A DNA stretch of 64,000 nt. Origin: Epiperipatus broadwayi. Lineage: Eukaryota > Onychophora > Udeonychophora > Euonychophora > Peripatidae. The position numbers were made by a program, and so were the translations under genes. Shown here piece after piece: positions 38,201 through 49,080 of the stretch. The notes beneath the pieces are model-generated. The model was not told the origin of the DNA and did not search any database. It saw nothing but the letters and a program-made list of their open reading frames with translations. Numbering within the stretch: position 1 is the stretch's first letter; the number at the start of each line of letters is the position of its first letter. The stretch is from positions 994,001 through 1,058,000 of the forward strand of contig JAQFVV010012420.1 of NCBI GenBank assembly GCA_028023455.1, written 5' to 3'.

Positions 38201-39837
38201 TATAATATTTTGCAGTTTAAAAATCTGTTGACAGTCCAATTTTATAAAGATTCAATGGGAAATCATAATATAGTCACTTAAAAACGGTCTATACTTGACT
38301 TCATTTAATGTAATTAAAATATTGTATTTTTGTTTTTAATTAGTAATTTGCATCAGATAAATCAATTAGATATATAAAAGAAACAAATCATCATATAACT
38401 CTGCTAACAATAATTTATGCAAATCCATTCTAGAATTATTTATGCAAGAAAGTGTAATAGGTAAACACCATGTGGCAGTTTTCAACAAAATATCAGATTA
38501 GTTTCTGACTATTAGCTAGGAGAGTCAGGTGATGCTTCATTTGATATGTACAAATATTTTACAATTAATACATAGATAAAGTCACTAAAGTATATAGTTG
38601 CTAACTTAGTGTCAGAACTATATAGCTATATAAATAGGTTGGCTTGGTTCAAAGCTTTAGAGTGTTTGAAACTTGCAAGCAATTAGTTCTGAGTAGCATA
38701 ATAGAAATAAAAGTGACTGCTGATGAGGATATGTTTGATTTAATACATTTTAGTGATGAGGCCAATTATTAAAATCTTTCTGGGGCTCTAGTTGACATTA
38801 ACTATTGGTGTACATTGATTTCTTGTATTGATATTGAGTGATCTAGAGTGGATTGCATATGTTAAATCCAATTAGTGTTCATTTATGTTTTTGAATATAA
38901 GTATTATGCAGCTGAATGCTTTTAAAATTTTAAATTTATAACTGTTTTTCAAATTATTTGCTTTTTAATTTCCTAAGTGTTTTGAATTTTTTAAAAAGAT
39001 GATACAGTTTCATCTTCTTGACATAAGATATGAGATATAAGTTTTAGGCATAATCTTATATGGCAAAGTTCACAAAAAGATAATTGCATCACATGCATAA
39101 CTTTCAAGTAATTTTTGAGAGTTTTAATTTTTTTTATATTTCTGATTAACTTAGGTATACTGATGTAAGTCATCTTGTAGATATTTAAATGTTATTGTGA
39201 GTCAACTTATAAAGTTACATTGTAATATAGCAAAAGACAAATTAAAGCACATCTCAATATGCAATGCAATTTGATTAATTTAAATTTTTATCTGTTTAAT
39301 TTATATTCATTTTATTTAGCATAAGAATACATTTAATCCACAGCAAGTTTAGTGGATTGCCTATGAATGCAATAAGGTTGGCCAAAAAAGAAGATGGTAT
39401 ATTGCACCCAGTTACTAATTGCCAAATTGCAGATATATTTTGGTTAAATATGTAAACCTGTGAGCATTAAAACTTTTTAAAAAAAATTCATGATGATCAT
39501 TAGGTTAGTGAAATGAAAAAGATAAGTGTGACATCTTTATATATAACTGCAAACATGTGATGTCTGAGTTGTGTTAAATATAGATTTTGGTTAATTGCTA
39601 CACTGTGTAATTATTTTAATCATTGCAAGCAAAAAGACACACAAGAAAAAAAAATCGTATAAAATTTCTTTTGATGACTTCAGAAGATAGAAGTCTTGTA
39701 AATTTTTAAATATAATTTAGATGTTAATCAAGAAATTGTAAACAGGCACATGCTTATCTATTATGGAAACAAATTTAAATTTGAATTGAATTCCTTGGTT
39801 AATTTTATTTCTTATATGATTAATATCATTATAGATC
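35213..39837. other. AT-rich DNA with one tRNA-like scrap and a poly-C tract
   Basis: Mostly featureless. 35412-35465 has GCTTAGCGCTTTCGAG and a B-box-like TGTTCGAATCTC followed by CATACTCATAG, also recognisable in the 60.5 kb foldback. A run of about 15 C lies at 37421-37435. 38450-38900 shows nothing. The frame 38991-39173 (minus) has no domain. Confidence 0.5.
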
Positions 39838-40372
39838 TACTGCAGGATGAAGGTCTCTTCATGTTTAATCCAGTTTATCTCAATAATAGGTTTTCTTTTC
39901 AACATCATACCAATTAATTTCCTTTTTCATTTATCCAATTCACATATTATCTTTTAAAATCTTTTACAAACACTTGGAATTCAGTCTAAAGACTGCTATT
40001 GTCCATCTAATATTATATCTGAATTCTTTCAATGATGTCATTGACACCTGTTTCTTCTTCTATTCACGTATTTTATTTTTGATTTCTTCATGTTACTCCA
40101 ATATATATCTGACCATACTTTGTTATGTGATATGACCTTCTATATTGTTTTCATATTAAATGTCAGTCTGATTTATGAGAAAAAACTGATAAAACACATC
40201 TATTAAAAACCTTTCTTTTCAAACACATAGGCATATTTTCATTTAATCTTCAAGTTATTTCTATTTAAAATGCTTCATCCAAGTTTAATATTATGGTTAA
40301 TTACACCCATTTCTTGCATTTTTAATTAATAATCTGACCAAGATATTTGAAGTTATTAATTTTTTTTAAGAA
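39838..40372 (-). pseudogene. C-terminal region of the same LINE
   Basis: Minus-strand frames read NNFKYLGQII, then LKRKVFNRCVLSVF and TGVNDIIERI, in the order seen in the C-terminal third of many invertebrate endonuclease-RT proteins. The far end, CTGCAGGATGAAGG on the plus strand (39840-39853), corresponds to the region just before the protein terminus in related elements. Multiple stops interrupt it. Confidence 0.75.
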
Positions 40373-40375
40373 GAC

Positions 40376-40803
40376 TAAACCTCTGGTCATGCACTTTTAA
40401 GAATTTACGTGCACACACATGATGAGCATTGGTTTGAAAAGCATAAGTATACAGTTATGATTAGAGATTATCTATATATAAGCCAACCTTTGCTCACCAT
40501 CCTGAAATCAGGACTTCAATTGTGCCTGAGTTATAAATTGTTAATTGAATTGTACAAACGTATTCATTCTGTAGCAGGAGAGAGACAGAATCTCATTTTT
40601 AATCACATGTGATTAAAAATACAAAATAAATTTTGAATTTACTGTAATAAATAGTCTATTATTTATAAAGCACAGACTGCATTAATAATATTATAAAGAA
40701 GGAATAAACTCTAGTCATGCACTTTTACAAATTTACATGCACTTGTCCATGAGCATTGGTTTGAAAAGCATAAATGTACAGTTATGCTTAGAGCTTATTA
40801 GTC
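40376..40803 (+). repeat. Insertion in the LINE bounded by ~100 bp direct repeats
   Basis: About 40376-40475 and 40705-40803 are two copies in the same orientation. Both share TCATGCACTTTTA, AATTTAC-TGCAC and GAGCATTGGTTTGAAAAGCA. They differ by scattered substitutions, including a few extra bases in the first. Between them are ~230 bp with no recognised domain; the frame at 40409-40612 covers part of this block. It may be a small repeat-flanked insertion or a local duplication. Confidence 0.7.
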
Positions 40804-40869
40804 TGTGCTATATTAAGAATAGACCATTTATTAATTTTTTCTGAATCATGATTATTAATCTGTTATATT

Positions 40870-41345
40870 GTTCTGAAAAAATCTATTGAAGATTACTTTA
40901 ATCCTTTTAGCATTTATCTTTAATCCTATTTTCATGCAATAACTCTCAACATTTCTTGAAGCTCTGAAACATTATTTGCCAAAGCAGTCACATCACCTGA
41001 AAAATCTAAGTAATTTAAATAATCTCCATGCATTTTTGTTTTCCAAAACTGTATAAAAAGTTGTTACATCACCCTATCACATATCCTTATCAATGTTCAT
41101 TTTTAATTAGTGTTGCATTTTGATAAAAATTCTTTAATAATATTCTAGGTCTATATCTTGATGATCTAATGCTTTAATCACTGAAGAAATGCTTATAGAA
41201 TCAAACGGCTTTCCATAATCTACAAATCCAAAGCATAATGGCAATTCATATTTAGTGGACATTTCTATATTTTCTCTCAATTCTTGGATATGATCTACTG
41301 TGCTAAAATCACTTTTAAAAATAACTTCTTTTATTGGTTAATTTG
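40870..41345 (-). pseudogene. LINE reverse transcriptase fragment
   Basis: Minus-strand reading contains FSTVDHIQEL, then PLCFGFVDYGKPFDSI (the first catalytic Asp block, usually FVDF-KAFDS) and IKALDHQDIDLEYY before a stop. Further left, in shifted frames, come LDFSGDVTALANNVSELQEM (the FADD box with the first Asp lost) and KIGLKINAKRIKVI, the thumb-proximal NxxKTK motif. The enzyme copied the element's RNA at the nicked target site. Several stops and a broken catalytic box make it inactive. Confidence 0.88.
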
Positions 41346-41929
41346 AGTTCAAAGTTCAATGTAATATGAACTATATGTTATTAAAAATTTCAATGATTAC
41401 TTTTTTCTTTTTTTATGATGAATTAATAATATTCATTTAATGATTTAAAAATGAGTGGTTTGCATAAAGATTTTAAACTAGTATAAAAAGTCAAATAATT
41501 TATTCAAGAAGACATGAGATGTTGGAGCTTCAGAAGCGGCAGGTTGAGAATTCAGTGACTTTTGTGATATGGTTTTTGTATTGTTAGTTATTGTGAAGCT
41601 TTATTTTTAAAATCACAGAATTGCTTTTACTTACTTGAAACCAAATCAATGACTTTATAACATTTCTACTTATTGCAGGGTTTTATATATGTCATATGGA
41701 TTCAAATCCTATTTGCAAATTATGATAATAGTTACTTGTTTACAGAATTTATTTTTATAGATCACAACTTATTTTAAGCTTTAGAAGATATTTATGTCAA
41801 TTAAAATCTAATCATTATTTTATCCATTTTTACCTGGGATTGTAAAAAAGAGAGGAAGTGTGAGATGCATGCAGGTAGATTGTTATTAATTAAGACAAGT
41901 TTTTTGGTATTTCCAATAGAAATATTTTG
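41346..41929. other. AT-rich DNA between two LINEs
   Basis: Nothing recognised. It may include unrecognisable 5' sequence of the plus-strand LINE. Confidence 0.4.
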
Positions 41930-42089
41930 ATGATCTCATTGTTGTAGTTATCTTTATTCTTATTGCAAATTTTCAAATTTATGAGATCCTATAGAGGAAC
42001 ATTATTTCAAGAGTAGTTTAAAAGAATAATTGTAAAATATTGATTGTAACTAGTACAAATTATTATATCAATGAAATTAATAGAGTAGA

Positions 42090-42300
42090 AAATATAAATG
42101 GAACAATATTAGAGAGAATATGTAAGAAAAGTGGTTTATAAAGTGAAAATTTGATAAAATATTTGTTGGGAGTTTACATAAAACAGAATTTCAAATATAC
42201 TTATTGTAGATTATATGTTGGTAGATAAAGAACAATTAGAAAGGAAAAAGGAATTTAAATGTTGTAATAGTGATCATAATTTTAAATTGATAGAAATATC
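42090..42300 (+). pseudogene. LINE endonuclease C-terminal remnant
   Basis: Frame pieces read NGTILERICKKSGL, then VDYMLVDKEQLER and CNSDHNFKLIEI. These correspond to the N-G-x-x-L-x-x-x-C region, the IDYIL motif and the catalytic SDH motif that close apurinic/apyrimidinic-type endonucleases of LINEs. The SDH triplet is at 42269-42277. The N-terminal half is not recognisable. Confidence 0.75.
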
Positions 42301-43079
42301 TGAAAGCCTGAATTATGAAATTTATATAAAGATTGACAGGAATGAATAGGAAATAAGCAATGAGGCTAAATTGACCACATTTAATAGTAACTTTAATACA
42401 ATTACAAATAATGATAATTTAAAAACGTATAAAGAGTGCATAGATATAAATATTATAAAGAGTATGTTAAAAAGCAAATGGAAAAAGGTAAAGGTAATGA
42501 GAATAATTACTTGACAAAAATAAGTAGCTGGAATAAATTTAAAACAATAATGAATGAACCTAACAAGAAATTAATATAGGAAATTACCAATACGGAAAAG
42601 AAGTTTCTGAAAAACTTTAGAGATATATAAGAAAGAGAAATAATAATAAAAAAAGAATATTATATTATTAAATAGAGAGAAAGAAAATAAGAAGATTGGA
42701 AAGATTGTGAAAATAGTTAATAAAGTTAAAATAAAAACTTTAGATGAAAAAAAGTTAGTAAAACGAATATGATTAATTAGAGTGCTTAATTTATACAAGT
42801 ATGGAGTAAGTAACGGATGTGGAATGGAATACAGTAATAAGTAGATTTTTTTTAAAAAAATCAAGAAGACTAAATGATGTGACAGCTAAAATGGTAGTAG
42901 GTAAGAATATGCAAGACTTAATTTAAGAGAAAAATTTAATAAAAACATAGTTGATAATAAGATTCATATGAATAGAAGGATGTGAGAATTAAATTATTAC
43001 ATAAAAGAAATATTTACTAAGGCAATAAACCTAAAGCATGTGCTGTTGAAAATGCGCGTTAAATAAATTTATATAGAAG

Positions 43080-43660
43080 AAAGGGGAAAGATTTTAGATT
43101 GATAATTAATTATAAACCAGTTGCAATAACTTCCACAGTTTATAAAATATTTATATATATCTTAATGTATGAAGTTAAAATTTGGATGGAGAAGTGTTAA
43201 ATTTTTTGGGAGAAGATTAGTGGATAATTTATTTATTGTATGTCAATTGACTAAAATGTTTAAAAAAAAAGCCATAATTTATTTTATCTTTAGATATAAA
43301 AAAAGCTTATGATGGAATGAATAAAAATAGATTATGAAGAAATCTTGAAAATATTGGAATATACTTGAAATTGTTAAAAATAAAAGTTTTTATGAAGATA
43401 AGTAGCAATTAAGGGATTAAAAAAACCAATGGAAGTTAATTGAGAAATTGGATTGAATAAAAAGATTAGAGATATGGATTGGAATCAAGAAATTATATAA
43501 TATAGGAACTTTTTTGTGTGAATAACATGGATTTTTTTTTTTTGCAAATAATGGAAAACATGGAATTGCTATTAGAGAAATGTGAAGAGATAAGAAGAAG
43601 TATGATAATTAAATTCAGTGAAGAAAAGTTTTATACTCCTAGTATTTAATAGGAAGGTTT
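43080..43660 (+). pseudogene. LINE reverse transcriptase remnant
   Basis: IINYKPVAITSTVYKIF (about 43100-43150) is the NYRPI...YKIF block of non-LTR RTs. FIVCQLTKMFKKK and LDIKKAYDGMNKNRL (about 43290-43330) give the first catalytic Asp block. NIGIYLKLL follows. The YADD box is not preserved, though a NNM-like remnant and ELLLEKCEEIRRSM follow near 43520-43600. Frames shift at least three times. Confidence 0.82.
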
Positions 43661-43789
43661 AGCCAAAACTTAAAAAATGGGGGATAATAATATAATTTTC
43701 ATTATACCACTCTCATGCAAGGTAGGGAATGTTTTCCATTCAATTTTAATATCTTGGGGGGGGGGGGGGGATTATAATTATATGACCAA

Positions 43790-43905
43790 AAACATATGAA
43801 AAAAATCTGTGTCACCAAGATATACATTTCATGCTAAACTGGTATTTATCAGTTGGCCCAGATCATAATCTCTTACACATATTTTTATCATTGTATATAG
43901 TTAAC
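43790..43905 (+). repeat. Single-arm copy of the 32.4 kb foldback family (F32)
   Basis: Shares the order of words with the left arm at 32520-32600: ATATACAT, a TGCTAAACTGG-like block (TGCTGAACCAA there), ATCAGTTGG, CAGATCATAATCTC and ACACATAT. Identity is moderate. It lies just right of a G(15) run (43756-43770) and interrupts the LINE between RT and post-RT sequence. Confidence 0.6.
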
Positions 43906-44149
43906 AAATTACTCCAGTTTAATTGATATGTGTCAAAGAGGTGCTGCCCTCACAATTTTAACACAAATCATTTAATGAAAGTATATTAATAATTTTTATT
44001 AGATAATCTCTAGTGACTAAATGGAGGAATATCTTTGTTAAATAAAAAAATAAATTATACAGATTTGATGGGAATTATAATTGGGGGAAGACTAAAACAT
44101 AGAATAGGTTGATGAAAAATATTGCATGATTTTTACATAATAAATATGA

Positions 44150-44890
44150 AATAGGCAGAATTATTTGGGAAGGAGAGATAATGCCTGAATTAACATTTGG
44201 AAATAATATGCTTTATATTGCCACAAAACCTAGAAATTTTAGATAAAATACAAAAAAAAAAGTAGATAGATAAGCTTTGCATGGTAAATTGTGGACAGCA
44301 AATGAAACTACTCAAGATGAAATGAGATGGAGTTATTTTGTAATGAGAGAAATCAAAAATAAATTTAAAATGTTTAAAATGTTATACTCTATTAATAAAA
44401 ATATATTGTCTTTTATTGAATTATGTGAAGAGACAACAAGCATTTTGGGCAAGAAAGGTTTTACAGCATGCAAAATTAAGATATAGACAATTTATTTCTA
44501 TGCATTTATATAAGAAATGGGATAAATGTATAGAGAATGTATTACAAGTACAGAATTATAAGATGTGGGTAAATAGGATAAATGATAGAGAAAAAGAATA
44601 AAATTTTTGGAAAGTAAATATGAATACAAATGGCATGGAATTATATAAATATATAAAATATGAAAGAATGTATATCTAAATAAAGCTAATTGTTATTTGA
44701 TGCAAGAGCAGAAACTTACATAATAGAGAGAAGACAAAAATGTAATAAGGATTTACCTTATAGATGTAAATTTTGTTGGATGGAAGAGAGAGTATTGGAC
44801 ATATTTTTTGTAGTGTATTATGTGAAAGAGGATCAGGATAAATTATATAGAATGCAAGTGAAATTTGAAAGGAAAGATACTTAAAGTCTT
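44150..44890 (+). pseudogene. LINE post-RT region and Cys-His motif
   Basis: IMPELTFGNNMLYI (about 44180-44220) matches the P-x-L-x-Y-G-x-E motif after LINE RTs. Then the open stretch 44277-44486 (ETTQDEMRWSYFVMREIKNK) follows, and 44690-44884 contains CKFCWMEERVLDIF, the start of a C-x2-C...H...C zinc motif whose His and last Cys are lost or displaced. Such zinc motifs bind nucleic acid in the LINE RNP. Frames starting at 44277, 44416 and 44690 are pieces of this one pseudogene. Confidence 0.72.
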
Positions 44891-45030
44891 TATAACAAAA
44901 TTGGAGAATATATGGGCTGGCTAATAAAACTACCAAATCAGTTTTTATTAAAATAAAATAAAAGAAAAAGAAAAACAATCAGAGTTGGTAAAATAATTGT
45001 AATAAGGAATAAGTAAATAAGTTCATTGTG

Positions 45031-47065
45031 GTAGATGATGGAAAATCTTTGAGAAAAGAGGATGTTTAATTTAGCTAACAGAATTTCTAGACATATAGGT
45101 TATATATAGAAACATTTGATTTTATTCAATGGGGAAACCATTTTACATCATATCAATGTCAGTGATACTTTGTATTATTTGATTTTGCATTTCTTTTTAA
45201 ATAGATATTGTATATAGTATTAATCTGGCTTTTGAGTTCACAAATGTTACAATAGATTGGTATTTTTAGATCTAATGTCTGAACCTACCTTGACACCTCT
45301 CCGAGGAGTGGGGAGGGGTTCCTGACAGAGATATTTTAAATGCTTTCTCTGGCTAAGCATTTCTCACAGAGCTTGTTGAGGAATTGGCAATCCTCATTGT
45401 TTATAACTTACAAGCTTAAGAGAATAGGATCATGTGATCTATGACTCTTATTTTGACTATTTATTAAATATTAATAACTCTTTATAGTATTTTTCTCAGT
45501 AATTCTATCAACCTGTCTTTGGAAAAGGAACATATATATGTAATTTTTATCAAATGATTTTTTTTGTTCAGTTATGTTTCTTATGATGGCTTTAGAAGAA
45601 TTCCAGAGTCTAAAATGGGATCTTAAGTTAAAATGTATAAGTTGGGAAAGCTGTAAATAGAATTATGGTTAACAGGTGAAATTTATTTATATGGAAAAGG
45701 AATATATTTGGATATAAGATATAAATTTGCTGTATATGCATCAGCATTATTAGAAAAATCTATTGGATAAAAGAGAATCTATTAAATAAAATAATATTCA
45801 TCCAACTTGATGAACTGTTGTCGTAAGTGGCTAGATATTATCTATTTGAAAAATTGGATATAAAAGTTAATATTAAGAAGGCTTATTAAAATTTTAAATA
45901 CCTTATGATGTAAAGAACTTAACAAAGTGAGAGAATGATGGACTCAAAAGTTAAAAAATTCTGAGTTAATTCTCAGTTAAATCAAAAAATGTTGTGCTCA
46001 ACTTGTCTGTATAATGTTCAAACATTGCATGATGCAACTAATCATATAAATATTTTGATTTTAAAGCAATTTCTCTTTATATATTCTAAAATCATCTACT
46101 GTAAGCACAAGAAATTAATAGATATTAGATAGTATAAGTGTTACAGTATTCTTATTATCAGACCAGTTACATGTTTTTGCCTTCATCAGTAGAGATTAAG
46201 ATTTAAAGCTAAAACTTCACTTATGCAACAAACAGAAACACTTTACACTGATTTATTATGCAAGCTGATAACCTGGAAAAAATCCAGGTTTTAAACTCTA
46301 TAAGATTTGCATACTATATAAATCTGACATCTTTTCAGTTTATATATATTTTAAGAAATCTCAGTTTTGTGCCATCTGTAGGCTCTTTTTATTTTTGGTT
46401 AGGAAGGTTAATGTTAACAAGAACATTACATGATAAAACAAAATAAACTACAGTAAGAATTGATACTATGAACTCATTAAAATTTATGCTGTGGTTCTAA
46501 GTACAGACAATTCAGAATAAATTCAGTTGAGAGATTAATAAAACAATGGACCAAGGTGTCACCAATTTTCATGTGTTTATCACAAGGCTATGCTTTTTTA
46601 TTGTTTTATAGTAGTAAATTTAATATATAAGAATTGCTATAACAAGTATATTAACAGTATTAGAATGATCAAAAATGATATATTATTTTTTTAAATTTTT
46701 AATTGATGAACTCAATTTTGGTGTTGATTAATTAAAAAAGTTTATCAGATCTTATGATAAAGTCTATATAATAGTTAACAAAAAAACCACACCTATTATT
46801 TTAAGAAATAAAATGAGTTGAAAATTAATGAATTACTTTAAAAAAAAAAAAAATTAAAAATTTCATATAACATTTAACTTTGATTCTTTCACACAAGAAT
46901 GGTTTTATGACTTTTCTAATTTATTTTAAAAATTTTAAAATCTTTTTTTCTCTTTTATTTGATCTAATATTATTAGGTTATAAGATCATTTGCAATCTTG
47001 ATTGGATTTCTATTAATTCATTATTTGTAGTCTTACTGCCGGTGATTTTACATAGATTTATTAAG
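45031..47065. other. AT-rich DNA, possibly old LINE scraps
   Basis: 45290-45410 is less AT-rich and unrecognised. 45600-46600 has plus-strand A-rich composition like the LINE to its left, but I could not fix any motif. Frames at 46258-46446 and 46880-47068 have no domain. Confidence 0.45.
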
Positions 47066-47435
47066 TAATATTTGTTAAGGCTGTAGCCTCAAGCACATGT
47101 ATATAAAAATGCGATAGTAGGGACCTCTACAGGTCTTAAACCACAAGCTTACTCTTTGGAAGAAAAGAGGGGAACCCTTCTTTACTTCAACCTACTTTCT
47201 ATTTAAATAGGTGAAGCTGAAGCGGTTTGATCTGAGAGCGTGAAGTTACTCAATACTTCACTAATTAAGTCCACATTTCTTATTACACATTAATACTTGT
47301 GAAATCTTTCGATTTACTATGAGTCAATGGAAAGATTTTATAGTGAGAAGTCTATTACGATAATTTAAAGTTGTAATTAAAATTTATTTAAATGCACATT
47401 GATTACATAAGTAATGTTCATTAAGGCTGTAGCCT
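47066..47435. repeat. Family C-like element with 16-bp flanking repeats
   Basis: TTAAGGCTGTAGCCTC occurs at about 47075-47090 and again at about 47409-47424, bracketing ~320 bp. The interior (ACCTCTACAGGTCTTAAACC, then AGAGGGGAACCCTTC, then TCACTAATTAAGTCCAC) parallels the 61.76-62.04 kb element (ACAAATCATAATGCAAG, AGAGGGATCCCTCTT, TCACTGATTAAGTCCAC). The bracketing word could be a target duplication or a conserved terminal repeat. Confidence 0.65.
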
Positions 47436-47835
47436 CAATTATTAAGTAAGGTAAACGAAAAGATAAATCATAGGCTGCCTCATTATTGGTAAATCTTGAA
47501 TTCATAGTGTTTTCTTTTTACCACTATTATATTGTCATTTACTACCAATGTTGAGTAGTTAAGGGTCTCATAGTTTTATGATAGTGCATCATTCAGTTAT
47601 GCTTATAATCTGAATTTAAATCCACTACAAGTAATTTACCACCTAATATTGGATAGCTGAGGGATTTTCAGTACAATAGTGGTAATTTATAGGCTATGTG
47701 ATCTGAATTTGAATCCAAAACAAGTAATTTTCCAATTGACTTTTTAGATGGCCAGAGTCACGTGATGCAATGTTAAGGCACCTATTTACCATGCCTATGA
47801 TTTGAATTTGAATCAAGTATGAATAAACTGGATTT
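47436..47835 (+). repeat. Three degenerate tRNA-like SINE copies
   Basis: Three times a B-box-like word appears in a similar setting: CTGAATTTAAATCCACTACAAG (split: CTGAATTTAAATCC near 47611), CTGAATTTGAATCC near 47702 and TTGAATTTGAATC near 47802. Each is preceded by GCTTATAAT, GGCTATGTGAT or GCCTATGAT, and two are followed by ACAAGTAATTT. An A-box-like GATGCAATGTTAAGGC stands before the third. These look like old tandem SINE insertions. Confidence 0.5.
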
Positions 47836-48215
47836 TTTTTTCAACAGGCTTACATGTAGTTAGTAATAGCCAATTCAGCTATGAGTGTAATATTGGAGAG
47901 TGAATGGATAACAAGCCATCTTAATTAGAGAGTAAAACTATAGAAAAAAATCCCCTTAAACTTCACTACACAGTAATTGCCAAATATGGTTAATACAGTC
48001 TAAACATTTTTTCTATTTATAAAAAAAGCTTTTAATTACAATAGCTATTTGAAGACTGTTTTGCGTGTCTTAAATTATTGTAAGTTGATTACTTGAAACA
48101 AATCTTCATAATATTCAATATTTTTTCAGTGGTGGTGGTGGGGGATTATTTCACTCTGGTCTATGATCATGAATGTGGCAGAACCATTATACCACTAAGT
48201 TTTTTTGGTACTTTG
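47836..48215. other. AT-rich DNA, no feature recognised
   Basis: No feature was recognised apart from a short GTGGTGGTGGGGG run near 48130. Confidence 0.45.
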
Positions 48216-48420
48216 GTATTATTCCTGCTATGATGTATTACTCCAGTAACATATTATTCTAAGTTTGCAATGTGTTTAAAATAATGCCGCCAAGGGGTGT
48301 GCGGACAAACTTAATTGGTAAAATATGTCCACAGATCCCGTGGAGGCATTATTTTAAACATATTTCAAATTTAGAATATTACATCACTGGAGTAATATGC
48401 CATACCACATATAAAAACAA
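48216..48420. mobile_element. Foldback element of ~200 bp
   Basis: The left arm (about 48228-48301: TATTACTCCAGTAACATATT ... TTTAAAATAATGCC) mirrors the right arm (about 48322-48402: GGCATTATTTTAAA ... CACTGGAGTAATATG). The centre is slightly GC-richer (AAGGGGTGTGCGGAC / CACAGATCCCGTGG). No coding capacity. The flanking duplication is not clear. Confidence 0.8.
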
Positions 48421-48519
48421 ACTTCAAATCTAAAAAAAAATGGAAAATATATTCATTATGGAAAAAGAAAACACACACACTAAAGTTTTAATATTTTTGT
48501 GACGTTTTATTACAGCACA

Positions 48520-49080
48520 TTGTGATGTCAGCGCATCCTTCCTTCTCCCAGAATAAAACAGCACTTTGTGCCATCATAAATACCCAGCACATGTAATACC
48601 AAATTTCAAATCTAAAAAAAAATAATTTCTGATGATGGAGAGATATTTTCATTATGGAAAAAAAGAAAAATATGAAAAAGAACCCGGAACAGTTTTTAAT
48701 TGGCAAACTGTGACAAAGTTTTAGCTGTACATTTTTTTTTTAACCTAAAAAAAATGGTGAATTATATGATAAAGTTTTAGCTTCATTTAAAAATGGTGAA
48801 CTATACGTTTAACCTTATATTTAAAATTTTTTTTTTTTTAAAAAAAACTTATATAAAGTTTTAGCAAATAAAAAAATTACAAATATATTAAGTTTCAGCT
48901 GTGAATGTATTTTTAAATATAAAAACATATCTTTTACAAATGATGCAAGAGATTAAACTTTGTGTTTTTTATTTTATTTGAAATTTGATATTACATGTGC
49001 TGTGTGTTTATGTGGGCACAAAGTGTTCTATTATGGTGAGAGGGGGAAGAATGTTTTTGAAGGCACGAAGTGCCAAAATA
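48520..49080. mobile_element. Foldback element with ~80 bp arms
   Basis: About 48536-48612 (CTTCTCCCAGAATAAAACAG, GCACTTTGTGCC, AGCACATGTAATACCAAATT) is inverted at about 48976-49052 (AAATTTGATATTACATGTGC, GGCACAAAGTGTTC, GGTGAGAGGGGGAAG). The interior is T/A-run rich with repeated AAAGTTTTAGC words near 48714, 48771 and 48857, three spaced copies. Frames at 48488-48706 and 48985-49173 are the arms themselves. Confidence 0.75.

Larger units (their letters stand above)
39838..41345 (-). mobile_element. RTE-like LINE, 5'-truncated and decayed
   Basis: A minus-strand non-LTR retrotransposon. Reading leftwards from 41345 come an RT segment, a FSGD remnant of the YADD box, the C-terminal region and a 3' end near 39838. 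Upstream endonuclease was not found, so it is 5' truncated as usual for LINEs. A ~430 bp block (about 40376-40803) with terminal direct repeats interrupts it. The clade is judged from the RT and C-terminal style only. Confidence 0.85.
41930..45030 (+). mobile_element. Plus-strand APE-type LINE, near full length but decayed
   Basis: In order on the plus strand come an endonuclease C-terminal half (about 42090-42290), RT (43080-43660), an insertion with a G(15) run and a family F32 piece (43756-43990), post-RT sequence (44150-44480) and a Cys-His zinc motif (44760-44830). The order endonuclease-RT-zinc motif is that of L1, CR1 and Jockey-type LINEs. Each part is broken by stops and frameshifts. 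The exact 5' and 3' ends are not resolved. Confidence 0.82.

Noticed and set aside
42571-42864. 97-codon minus-strand frame rich in Phe and Leu
   Set aside because: It is antisense to the plus-strand LINE, whose A-rich coding strand makes open T-rich complements.
44676-44978. 100-codon minus-strand frame resembling a membrane protein
   Set aside because: Antisense to the LINE C-terminal region; hydrophobicity comes from the complement of an A-rich strand.
46540-46610. Possible RT block (plus strand, CLSQGYAFLLF) like a PQG...LLF motif
   Set aside because: Neighbouring RT blocks could not be found in order; too short to stand alone.
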